Origin: Pogostemon cablin
Taxonomy: Eukaryota > Streptophyta > Magnoliopsida > Lamiales > Lamiaceae
DNA: 64,000 bases
NCBI GenBank assembly: GCA_023678885.1
Contig: CM042985.1
Coordinates: 19,322,465-19,386,464, forward strand
Direction of reading: 5' to 3'
This document shows positions 11,621-21,959 of this stretch, piece after piece. Under the pieces are notes generated by a model that saw nothing but the letters and a program-made list of their open reading frames with translations, did no database searches and had not been told where the DNA came from. Numbering within the stretch: position 1 is the stretch's first letter; each line of letters opens with the position of its first letter. The translations under genes and the position numbers were made by a program.

Positions 11621-13540
11621 ATGGGGATTAGGGTTTTTGGTATTGTTGTGTTATATGTTGAAAACCTTATGTTATTGTCGACTGTACTACAGTGACGCAC
11701 AGCAGTGAAAGTGATTATCGTGGCGCCTGAATGGCAGCGCGAGTCAGGTTGATGGGCGACACTGATCGATGATAACGTTCGAGTGGTGCTAAGGGCTGCA
11801 CATGGTGGCAGATGGGCATCACGCTCATGGTGCTATCGTGGAGCGCCGTTGTGGCACGATCAATGCTTGTGTGGTAGCGCAAGTTAAAAGGTACGCATTA
11901 CGCCCGTTAATGGGCTTACTGGACAGTGTGGAGAGCAGACAGGTGGGTGCATGGTGGAGTGCATCGCTGGTGAGGCTGACGGGCGGCATGATCACTTGGC
12001 CAGGCCTTCCTAATGGTGGCACGCATTGTCGTGCAGGCAGCATACGGGTGAAGGCCGGCCAGTGGAGATCCCTATGGTTAAAACCTGTGACATGTCAGGT
12101 CGGCAGCAGGTGCGATTCAAGCACTGCGGGCTGTGCGCTGGTGTTGCAATGGCACCATCAGAGCATGCATGAAGGCTGGACTCGCTGATGGTGCAAGTCA
12201 GACAGCGTTCTGGGCTAGTCCTGCGGCATTTCGGGCAAGTCAGGCAGCACTCCGGGCTAGTCCTGTGGCATTTTGGGCGAGTCAAGCGGCATTTCGAGAG
12301 AGTCTTGTAGCGTTCTAGGCAAGTCAGACGGAGTGCTCATGAGCGTGAGTGCTGGCGGGTGTTTCTTGCGCGCGAGGCATACTGCTCATGTCGAGCTGGA
12401 GTTGCGAGCATACTCTAGTTGAATTTCGGTGCGTGCAGGCGTGCGTGGCGTCGGGCAAGATGATGTGCGGCATGCTGGCAGACAGGCGAGACAACTTGAG
12501 TCGAGCCCTAATATACGGGTCAGCTCGAGTCGAGTTCAGCCATGTAGCATGGCTGGTCAATTTTGGTTTCGAGGCACTGCACTGAGCCCCGAGACTTGTC
12601 CAGTTGGTTCAATCCCTACGATCTCACCAAGGATGTCGATCCCCATCTGGGTTGCCCATTTTCGTGCTTGGGGGAGAACAATTGAATTCACTAATATATA
12701 ATTGTTTATAATTGATAGAATATTTGATTACTGTTATATATGTATGCATGATTCTCCATGATTTATTGCTTTATTTGCAGTAATAGGAGCATGCTTAGTT
12801 GCATATTTTATTTGGAATATTATATGCATGTAAAAACTATTGGTGTTATATAACTAAGTGGGAGAGGGTTTATTTAAATATTCTCATGGCCTCCATTATT
12901 GGTTTGTAAGTTATGTGAATAAACTTTCATGTTGGCTATAGTACCTTCCTGCCCATCGGATGAGTTTATTTACGGATCACTGGTATAAATTTCTTTATGA
13001 TGATTGTAGAAACTTACTTGAGCGCGTGTGATCTTTTCCATCTGAAGGGACACAAGCTTGAGTAATGGACTTGGATTAAGTAATGGTGCACACTTAGGTG
13101 CAAATAATAAGTATCTTCCATATCGGAGTCACTACTGTTATTTGCATCGCTAAAGAGGAACCAACTATTAATTATTTTGTCATAAAGTTAGGTTGACAAA
13201 TGAAATTAATGGGTAAAATCTTCTCTTGTAAATGTTAGGTTTTGTATACATCCACACCATCGTGGCATGCAGACTCACGATGCTTGAGATGTCTGTGAAT
13301 TTTATTTTATATTGTTTTAAGGGAATCAATATAAATAGTTAAATTCGAAGTATTTGATCGGTGTATTTGTTTACGTGATTCTCTCTATTTTCAAATGGTT
13401 TTATTCTACTTTTTTTAACTAAAAGAAATCATATTTACTTGTCCAAAATAGATGATTAGAAAAGAATCTTGACTTTAATTCTTACCGCTTTGAAAAATAT
13501 AAATGTGTTCTCATTAAGAATGTCCTCTTATGCCTATTTA
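11621..13540 (+). other. C1 leader between LTR and gag
   Basis: A long untranslated leader. Its first half (11700-12660) is GC-rich, unlike the AT-rich surroundings, and includes a 21-bp tandem array. The second half is AT-rich and has a counterpart in C3 (56740-57560), including the phrase on bright 'cctccattattggtttgtaag' (12890-12910). Apparent ORFs here are short, overlap on both strands, and have no recognisable protein. Confidence 0.6.
12197..12322 (+). repeat. 21-bp tandem repeat, six units
   Basis: Six consecutive 21-base units each start with GTC (for example GTCCTGCGGCATTTCGGGCA), diverged from one another by several bases but identical in length, followed by a partial unit GTCAGACGG. 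One frame is open through all units and would give heptads of the type ASPAAFR and ASQAALR. Confidence 0.88.
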
Positions 13541-14430
13541 AGTCTCTACCGTAGAGGTGAGAGGTTTATAGAAATATGATGGTCAATCTCATGAGACTCT
13601 TTGGATAGTTGAGCAAGTAAGAAAGGCAAGAGATCATGGTTAACTTGATGAATGAATTGGAAATACTTGGAGTAGAAATTGAAGGGGAAACCTAGGTCAA
13701 TTTATTCTCCATAGTTTGCATTAATGTTCTGAGAAAGTTCCACCTGAAATACAAAAGGATGTATACAGTGGGAAACTTCTGACAAAACATGTGGCAAAGA
13801 AAAGCTAATTTCGTCAAGATGTGAACAAGGTTACTATTTTATTCACTAGTTGTTGAAGCATAAATAGTGATGGCATCTACTGACACGTTGTGCGTAGATA
13901 CCAGAATCACTAAATATTTGCAACTAAGTGAGGATGAGATTACTATATACATGGGTAAAGCTACAAAAGTGGTGGCTGTTGCAATGGGAGTTGTTTATTT
14001 ATCTTATGATAGGAATACACGTTTGATTATAAGAAATTATCTTTACGTATGTTTTCATATAGAAGAATTTGATTTCAGTTTCTATGCATTTACTGATGGA
14101 TACTCTATTACATTTAAATTACATAGTCATTATAATAAAGGATGAAGCTATAATCTGCTATGGTACGTTGATGGATAATTTGTACACTCTTAAATTATGT
14201 TTATTTCACGATGCAACAAATAGTAATTAATAACGCATCTTCTAATCTTATTAAGAGGAAGGAGCCTTTGGAGATGAACTAAACATACCTTTGGAATTTA
14301 AGACTAAATCAACTTGAGTACGATTCAAAGGTTGATAGCCGATGGATTTTTGGGTTTATTGGAAGTGAAAACTATCTGACTTGCGAATCTTGCTTGGAAG
14401 TAAAATGATTAAAGTCCTTTTAAGGCAAAG
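13540..14430 (+). pseudogene. C1 gag, protease and pre-integrase region, degraded
   Basis: Gag remnants lie at about 13540-13860. The stretch 13867-14145 is open for 92 codons: MASTDTLCVDTRITKYLQLSED, then a segment matching the copia protease-to-pre-integrase region (VRMGnG-like 'IYMGKATKVVAVAMGVVYLS', then the usual LxNxLYV position as RNYLYV, and 'FSFYAFTDGYS'). In copia elements this lies between the catalytic DSGA motif and the HxLGH pre-integrase motif. The DSGA itself is not readable in frame. Stops follow at 14146 and beyond. Confidence 0.68.
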
Positions 14431-14439
14431 GGGTGTTGA

Positions 14440-15030
14440 GTCAAAGATGTGTTGGAAGTGGTTTATTCTAATTTTTACGATCCTAAGACTGTCCAGAAAA
14501 GAGGTGGTTATGAATATTCGTCATTTTAAGTGATGATTATTCTAGATACCGATATTTTTATTTGATGCTTTGCATGTCTAAGTAATTTTGATTAAAATCA
14601 AGGTATGCAAAGCTGATGTGGTGAAGCGTCATGAAAAATATATCAAGACAATCCGATCTGATCATAGTGGCGAGTACCTCTTAGGATATTTATGAGCTAT
14701 TTATCAGAGATTGGGATTGAATCCCAAGTTAACTACAACGGGCAAACCCCAGCAGAATAGTGTGCTGGAAAGAAGGAATACGACTCTTATAGAAATGGTT
14801 AGATAGATAATGAGTTATTTGGAATTACTAAATTCATATTATGGGTATGCCCTAGAAACAACATGTCGTATAATGTTTGTCTGTTTGTGGGATATCTTAG
14901 AAAAATGAATGGTGGTTTATTTAAAAGTCCAAAAGATCAGAAGGTGATTGTTAACACGAACACTAGATTTTTGGATAGGGACTATGTAATAGATCACAAA
15001 GCCATGTATAAAATATTCTAAGAGGTGTGA
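14440..15030 (+). pseudogene. C1 integrase, degraded
   Basis: Traces include 'TPQQNSVLERRNTTL' around 14745-14785, the copia glutamate-bearing integrase block, and the C-terminal extension 'VNTNTRFLDRDYV' near 14945-14985. Several stops and frame changes intervene. The catalytic core in between is recognisable only in pieces (near 14640-14680, RSDHSGEYL). Confidence 0.72.
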
Positions 15031-15289
15031 GAAAGGAAACACAAATTTTAGTACCAATTGGACAAGAGGATATACCACAAGTAAACTGCACCGCATGTCA
15101 CATCTGATACACAATTGTCTGTAGCGCCTTGTCGTAGTGGGAATGTTGTTCAACAACCCAAAAGATATATATTTTGGGAGAGTCTTGAGACTTGGTCCCT
15201 AGTAAACATGAGACTGACCCACAGATACGACGAAGAATTATAAGATAAAAATGCTATATCTTAGCAAGTTGCAATAATTTCTGAAATAG

Positions 15290-16797
15290 AATCTATGCAT
15301 TTTAAATCAGATCTGGGAGCTTGTAGAACCACCAAATGGTGTAAAAGCTTTTCGAAGTGGCCTTATAAAATAAAAGGAGTATCAGAAGGTAAGGTGGAAA
15401 CCTTTAAAGTAAAGCTTGTTGCAAAAAGGTATACTCAAAAAGAAGGGTTTGATTATAAGGAAACTTTTTTGCCGGTAGCTATGTTTAAGTCAATCTGAAT
15501 TCTTTTATTTATTGCTACTCATATTGATTATGAGGTATATCAAATAGATGTCAAAACAACTTTCCTGATTGGAAGTCTTGAGGAAAACATCTATGTGAAG
15601 TAACTAGAGTGATTCATTGCAAATAGCAAAGAGCATTTTCAGTGTAAGCTTAAGAGTGTCCGTTTATGGACTAAATCAAGCTTCAAGATCATGTAGCATC
15701 CATTTTGATGAGAAAATCCAGCCATATGGATTTAATCAATGTTCGGATGGGTCTTGTGTATTGAAAAAAGTGACGAAAATATGGTGGTATTTCTTGTATG
15801 TACGTAGATGGTATCTTGCTCATTGGAGACAATGAAAGAGTATTGTCAGGCGTATGGGTATGGTTGATAAAGCAGTATGAAATGAAGGACTTAATATAAG
15901 TAAGATATATTTTTGCGATCATGGTGATAAAGATCACAAGAAAGGATGTTGCGCTTATCTCAAGCTTCGTATAATGATACAATCCTTATTTGTTTTAGCA
16001 TGCACCTCCTAGAAAAGTTTTGAACCTTTTTGAAATGGAGTATCATTATCTAAGGAAATGTGTCTTAAGACATAAAAGAAGATAAAGGGGATGAAGGTGG
16101 TTTCTTATGCTTCGGCGAATAAGGAAGCCTAATCAATGCAATGATATGCATGAGATCAAATATCTGTATGGCCAATGGAATAGTCAGTGGATATCAAGGT
16201 AACCAAGAACAAGAATGTTGAATTGTGGCAAGACATATTTTGAAGTACCTGAAAAGGTCAAGAAATTATATGTGGGCTTACCGAACAGATTCATTGCTTC
16301 TTGTGGGTTAAATAGATTCAAAAATTTTTAAATCAGATAAGGACGACAGTAAATCCACCTCAAGGTTATGTGTTTAATTTGAGAGTAGATCCATAATTTG
16401 GAGGAGTGTTATATAGAAATATATTTCAGACTCCACCATGGAAGAATGATAATATTGGAGCCTTGTGGCAGTCAAAGTATCTGTGTGGGTCTAGAAACTT
16501 CGTAATGAACTTAGATGTGATTCTAAGTTTGACCAGTTTATCACAATTTATCGTGATAATAATGGTGCAGTTACAAACCTAAAGGAATCACGAGCCCATA
16601 AAACACATTAAGAGCAAGTACCACCTGATACGAGAAATTGTATGATGAGGGAAAGATTGTTGTCTCCAAGATTGCATTGGATGATAATCTAGTCAATCCT
16701 TTTACAAGAACCTTTAGGCGAAAGCTTTTGATGGTCATGTAATGGGAGTGGGAATAAGATGTATGGCAGTGGACATGGCAGCATAGTCTTTTAGTAT
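15290..16797 (+). pseudogene. C1 reverse transcriptase and RNase H, degraded
   Basis: The RT begins with the copia KLVAKRYTQKEGFDYKETF block (15412-15470), followed by 'YQIDVKTTFLIGSLEENIYV' at about 15538-15597. The YVDD catalytic region near 15795-15830 is altered to a frame-broken 'LYVRRWYLAHW', so the active-site aspartates are lost. The RNase H remnant runs to about 16790, just before the PPT. At least eight stops or shifts occur. Confidence 0.82.
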
Positions 16798-16808
16798 AAG
16801 TGGAAAAT
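16798..16808 (+). promoter_or_regulatory. C1 polypurine tract
   Basis: AAGTGGAAAAT directly precedes the right LTR. The C3 equivalent is AAGTGGGAGAT, so this copy has a G-to-A change. Confidence 0.75.
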
Positions 16809-17987
16809 TGTTGGATTGTATACTAAAAGCCTAGCTTTAGTATGAACAATGTTATAACAATATTAGAAATGAGAATCATTGATTAAATGATTGCATGTCA
16901 TTGCAAAAGTCCATTTACTTTATACTGTAGATAATATGGTATGCGGAGTCGCACGGAAGATCATATTATCGGCTCCTTATAAAGCATAAATAGATGCTCA
17001 CAACTGAGATAAACGGGGATAATCTATCGGGATGATTGTAGTGTGATTTGGTATTAGTTTGTCTTGACTATAAAATCACATTAGTGCACTTTGTGTGTAT
17101 TGAGTAGGACCACGTGAGATCTTTCGACTTATACTGACTATATAGGAGAGCTTGATCTCAGTTATTATGGATGTTCGTACTCTTAATCCATATATAAGTA
17201 TCTCAACACGTAAGTCCGTGTTTGTTTCTTTGATTCATCAATGTGTGAGATTTATCCATTAAATAAAAAGTCTCGATGAGTTGGAAAATATTATTATCTC
17301 TATGGTGTGTTATTGATTGTAGAAGGAATCTGTGTCCTATTAAAATAGGTTGATGATATCCACTTTAGGAGCTCATAAGGATTATCATGTAAACCTTGCT
17401 GGTGGATTTATTCCGGCATGATAACAAGGTTGAGTGGTACTACTCTCGGATAAGATTTTAATTAATGGAGTTGTCAGTAACTTAATTAATTAATGGGCAT
17501 TGTATATCTTAAACACGGGAATATTAACGAGCTTATAATAAGGAACCTATAATGTAATTTGGGGTTAGAGTGGCAGTGCAATAATAATACTTTATTGGAC
17601 TGTATTATTATTATTACTCTTAAGTATAAGTTTTGGGCTAAACTTGGATACTTGAGCCCAATGGGAGACCCAACTCTAATTTCTCCTTCTGGTCCCTATT
17701 GTAGTCTATAAATAAGCCACCTTAGTATTGCTGAAACCCTAATTCACGCCTAATACCGTATAGAAGGGAGGATTACAGATTGAGAGGGTCTTGAAGATGG
17801 TCGCCCACACGACGTCAAGATTAGGCCTGAGAATACAATAGAAGATCGAAAGATCGTTAGTTGCTGCTGATCGATCTCTTCACCAATATACCATGGTGAA
17901 AGATAATTTATTGTATTCATTTTTACTGCAACAAAATTACATGAAACCCGAACGAATCATGTGGACCATAAGATCCGAACGCCAACA
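16809..17987 (+). repeat. C1 3' LTR
   Basis: Runs from TGTTGGATTGTATACTAAAA to GAACGCCAACA, followed by the duplicated TCATC. Length (1179) matches the left LTR (1178), with many substitutions between them. Confidence 0.93.
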
Positions 17988-18938
17988 TCATCATATGCAA
18001 CAATAAGTATACCCTCAAGTTATGGAAGATGTTGACTACATGCAAGGGAGAAATATTCAAGAAATTTATCTTAGAAATCAAGAAGGAAATCAACCACAAC
18101 CATGGGGAGATTTTCAAGACCACAACTCTACTTGTTCTAATCAAAGTGGCCACAAAGAGATGCTTAAAGAAGTTTTGTTTGAAAAGATTCTAGAATGCTT
18201 AGAAAATGGGATGAAGTCTAATGATGCTTGGATGGATAGAATCAGAAATTGATGTGAAATTGTGATGAATACAATCGTAGCATTTGATGCTAGGTTGAAT
18301 TCAATGGAGCATCAAGTTAGCCAAGTTATATCCACCGTGGAGAAACTTCAAAGAGAAAACAATGAGCCTTCTACTTCTGGAACAAAGAATCAATGCATGG
18401 TCATTAATACTTGGAATGAGGATAGTTTGGGGGATGATGAGGCTACAATGGAGAAGAGAGAAAGAATTCCTAAGTGGGTGAAAGAAAATGAGTTGAAAGA
18501 AGAGTTGAAACAGGAATTCGATAGATTTGTTGAATCTCTTGAGCTGATGCTTGAGAAAGAGAAGATTCGACATCAAGAAGAGATTTGTGTACTTATGGAA
18601 GAAAAGAAGCCTCCGAATATAAAGATCATGGACTCTACTCCACAAAAGCCAAAATTTTCTCATTCTATTGACTTTCAAATTCTCTTATAAATTTCCATAA
18701 ATTCATTGATGAAAATTTGTTTATTGATAATTGTAGAAAAAAAGGTTGCAAGAGGGCATCAACACTTTTCAATGCCCAAATTCTTACAGGGGGATGTGGT
18801 TGAAGTTTAAAACTTATATGGAGCCCGATGGAAAAAGTGAAACAAGTGGAAATGGCCATTCCTTGTGAGAAACGTCTTTGGAGAACAATTGCTTGAGCTA
18901 TTTAACAAGAAAGGAGATGCCCTTGTGGTTGAGCATGA

Positions 18939-18943
18939 GAGCA
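18939..18943. repeat. Target-site duplication of A (partner 33119-33123)
   Basis: GAGCA flanks both outer ends of A. Removing A and one copy joins H sequence GAGCATGAGAGCA to CAAGGCACT. Confidence 0.95.
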
Positions 18944-20591
18944 TGATGGGTGTTTTCTTAATACACAATTTTAATCCCCAAGTATGAAGGATACCAATTG
19001 TAGTTTCGAAGGTGACCAAGTTAAATATCGAATCCACGGGACGGGTAAATATTACTTTAGTTATTTTCTAGCAATTATGATATGTTGAGAATTGTAATTG
19101 TTGATTTTTAAACTAAGTAACAATTAAAATAGCAAATCAATAACAAGAACAAGAGAAGAGTAGTGGTGATCAAATAAGATGATAGGTAGTTCGTCAGGCC
19201 ATCCAGTTTCATTCGTTAATTCATACTTTCGTGTGTCGATGTCCGACTCTGCCTTGTGGTTTATGGACGCATCGCTAGACCATGCAAATCTACTCTATAG
19301 ACACAAATAGATAAGCTTTTGACACGTGTGAGTATCCTCAGAGCAAGATGTATACTTTACCCCCTTTCTAGGTACTATCATAATCAATTATTTCCCGTGC
19401 ACTTAGTACTCTAACCCGATTTAATCTCCCTTTTTAAGTACTATAAAGTTATACTCTTAATCCTACTTTTTAACCCGAATTCAATTCAATTAACAAACAT
19501 TCATATAAGACGGTTCTAATAAAATCTCGGAATCCCTTCACTTAGAATTATAACAATAAACTCTGCTCATTAGTGAACGCACTCAATCAATAACCATGTT
19601 ATACATTCAGACTCTACACAACGATTATTGATGCACAAAACAACTATGAGTATGGATTAAAAACGTACAATCTTATATAAACTAAACCACAAGTAGTGTT
19701 GTACGGAGTATACACACGAAATACAAATCAACTCATGAAACCTTCATAACCCTAGAACTACCGAAGTGGCTCTAGCCCATGATTGATCTAGGAACAATCA
19801 TGGTTAGATGGACCAATCTTACTTGAATCTCTAGCGGAACCTCTGTCACAGCTCCTCCTAGTCTCCTCTTGTGCTTCACGATCTTACGCTCTCTAAAACT
19901 CTCTAAAAGCTCTCTAAAGCTCTGACTGCATGAGCCTCCTTTTATACTTGTAATCACGTCTCCAGGGCTTGGAATGGGCTTTTCAAGTGATCACACGTGT
20001 TTTGGCCTCGAAAATCCAGATAAGGTAAGTTTCCAAACGATGGTTCGACCTCAGCAAACAGGTCGAACCATTGGCCGCAGGTCGAACCCACCTACTGGAA
20101 GTATTCTGCACTTGGTTCGACTTTTTATACAGGTCGAACCACTCCGTCTTGGTCGAACCACAGGTCGAGCCATGCTACTGGACAATTTTTGCTCTTGATT
20201 CGACCAACCGTCAGGTCGAATCCCCAACATCGTGGTCGAATTAACTTTCTAGCGAACTGGTTCGACCTGATAGACATGTCGAACCCCTCAAGTCGTGGTC
20301 AAACCCATCTTCTGCCACTTTGCATTGCTGGTTCGACCTGCTGGAGAGGTCAAACCCTCCTCCAACAGGTCGAACCCACATCTCTCCTTGGCGGTTCACG
20401 TGGTCTCGACTTCGTCTCTTCGATTCTTGGCACTTCCACTTCGATTTTGCTATGAAAACCACTTAAATAGCTCCACTAACACCTGATTCATGCTAATTCA
20501 CAATATATAGGTTTTCCACCTATTTCTACCTCAAAACTCTCCAAAACTAGCACAAAACATGATGCCAAACTTTGAATTTACACACTCATCA
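18944..20591 (-). repeat. A 3' LTR
   Basis: 1,648 bases, TGATGGGTG to CTCATCA. On the sense strand a TATA box GTATAAAA occupies 19940-19947. A GGTTCGACC/GGTCGAACC array fills 20042-20376, upstream of the TATA box on the sense strand, that is, in presumed U3. Confidence 0.96.
20042..20376. repeat. TTCGA inverted-repeat array, 3' LTR of A
   Basis: About sixteen 9-10 base arms, GGTTCGACC or its complement GGTCGAACC, some with one change (GGTCGAGCC, GGTCAAACC, GGTCGAATT). Typical order is one forward arm, 8-10 bases, one reverse arm, a 10-15 base spacer, and another reverse arm. Confidence 0.92.
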
Positions 20592-20604
20592 AACCCCCAA
20601 ACTT
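20592..20604 (-). promoter_or_regulatory. A polypurine tract
   Basis: Minus-strand AAGTTTGGGGGTT immediately precedes the 3' LTR. This is where plus-strand DNA synthesis would start. Confidence 0.88.
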
Positions 20605-21959
20605 ACATGTTGCTCGTCCCGAGGCAACCAAATCAAACCACAGGAGTAGTGTATAATTCACCAAGATCAAGTACAGCACATATCACACATGCAACTTCAT
20701 TAAATCAAACAAGTATTAATTGTTTCATATATATCACTCATGCAAAACCAATCCAATCACACACCATTCGGAGTACTAAGTAATCTAGCTCACAAGATAA
20801 GTATTTATTCTCTTTCACTCAAGTGCGTGAGGCACTATATAAGCTAAAATAAACACTAATATCAATCCATATTCACGCGTAACCATAAGCTAAGCAAAGG
20901 TCTCAAAAATCAACTTATAATCAACTCTTCACTCGGATCACAAAGGACTTGTTTTTGGGTTGTAATGTTGGCTCTTTGGAAAAAGGTAGGAAAATTTAGG
21001 TAAAGTGACTTAAGACACTAGTAGAGAGTTACCTTGGAGGTTCTCAATTTCTTCTTCTTGCTGCAATATCTCCTCCAACTTCTCCTCTTCTTTTCATGGA
21101 TTTACCTTCTTTTCCGTGCATCAACATCATCTCTTCAGACAATTCGGGTATCGGTTTCAGGCACTACCCTTCTTCTCTTTATCAATCAGCTGCTCTTAAG
21201 CTTAAAGCTTCATGTTATAAGCAATCGAGGTACCAGTTTTAGGAACTACCCCTAAACAAGATTTAACCATATTCTTTTCATCCAACCATATTCTATTTTC
21301 TTTTTTCTTCTTGCAACACTTAGTCACCTCAACTCTCTCTACCAATAAATAGGTTAATCAAGGCTCAAGTAAAGGTTTATAAGGTTATTTACTTCGGCTA
21401 CCAAAGAAAAAGTTTTTAACGGCTCAATGGGGCATCCAAAGGTTAATAAAATCATTAGGAATGACAAAATTTGGCTAAGTAGCTTAATCACAAAATAATG
21501 GCCTAAGATCATGTCCTAGTAATTTATCAATCATAAGTCTCACACAAGACTCCAAGCCAAGTTCTAGAATACGTTCATATGAATGATCCTCTCAAGAATA
21601 AAACAATCATGATCAAGCATGATTAACAAGGCTCAAATCCTCACATAGGTAAATAGAATCCTAAGTACTCCTCATAGCACATAATTAAGATTAATTCCAC
21701 AAGAACTCTACATACTTATCAAATTATACATGCTTTTCATCAATAGAAATTAACACATGAACATATGAATGCACAAAATCAACAGCCCATAAACCGAATC
21801 AACCATACAAGTATTCAACACTCATGAATCCATCTATCCTAACAATGATATCCAAGAATATACATGCCACTCATTCAATAAACACAACCCAATCTGTAAA
21901 GAGAAAAAGAAGAATGGAGGTGAGATGAATCGGAGAAAATCAAAAGAAAACCTGAAGAT
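20605..21959. other. A: noncoding stretch between third ORF and PPT
   Basis: AT-rich sequence of about 1.35 kb. I see no open frame with a recognisable protein and no tandem repeats. Short imperfect similarities such as TATCGGTTTCAGGCACTACC (21149) and ATCGAGGTACCAGTTTTAGG (21223) suggest a small local duplication. Confidence 0.6.

Larger units (their letters stand above)
8792..17987 (+). mobile_element. C1: Ty1/copia retrotransposon with nested solo LTR G2
   Basis: Two LTRs (8792-9969 and 16809-17987) flank a decayed interior in the order gag, protease, integrase, RT, RNase H, which is the copia order. The five bases TCATC precede the left LTR (8787-8791) and follow the right one (17988-17992), an exact target-site duplication. 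The LTRs differ visibly throughout (more than those of A or D), so the copy is old. The interior has stops in every domain. Confidence 0.93.
8739..18690 (+). pseudogene. H gag-like protein, split by C1 (8792-17992 excluded)
   Basis: The frame starts ATG CAA TTC CAA CAA CAA at 8739 (MQFQQQNYKDFG), stops at the C1 insertion, and resumes at 17993 in the same frame. After a stop at about 18003 it continues with MEDVDYMQGRNIQEIYL (18022-18252), stops again, and runs MNTIVAFDARLNSMEHQVSQ... to 18690. The second half is strongly charged (KENELKEELKQEFDRF) and predicted coiled coil. I do not recognise a named family. Its place between an LTR and a PPT, and its Gln-rich start, suggest Gag of a non-autonomous element. 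Sequence to 18943 continues weakly coding. Confidence 0.5.

Noticed and set aside
11802..12701. Several 60-130 codon ORFs on both strands in the C1 leader
   Set aside because: High GC content explains their openness; no conserved motif apart from the tandem repeat.
15689..15982. Antisense ORFs over copia RT (15689-15982 minus, 49973-50242 plus)
   Set aside because: They resemble each other only because both are the antisense of the same RT segment in C1 and C2.
20042..20376. tRNA-like genes because GGTTCGA equals the start of the tRNA B box
   Set aside because: The trailing CC of the B box and an A box at the proper distance are missing, and no cloverleaf is seen.
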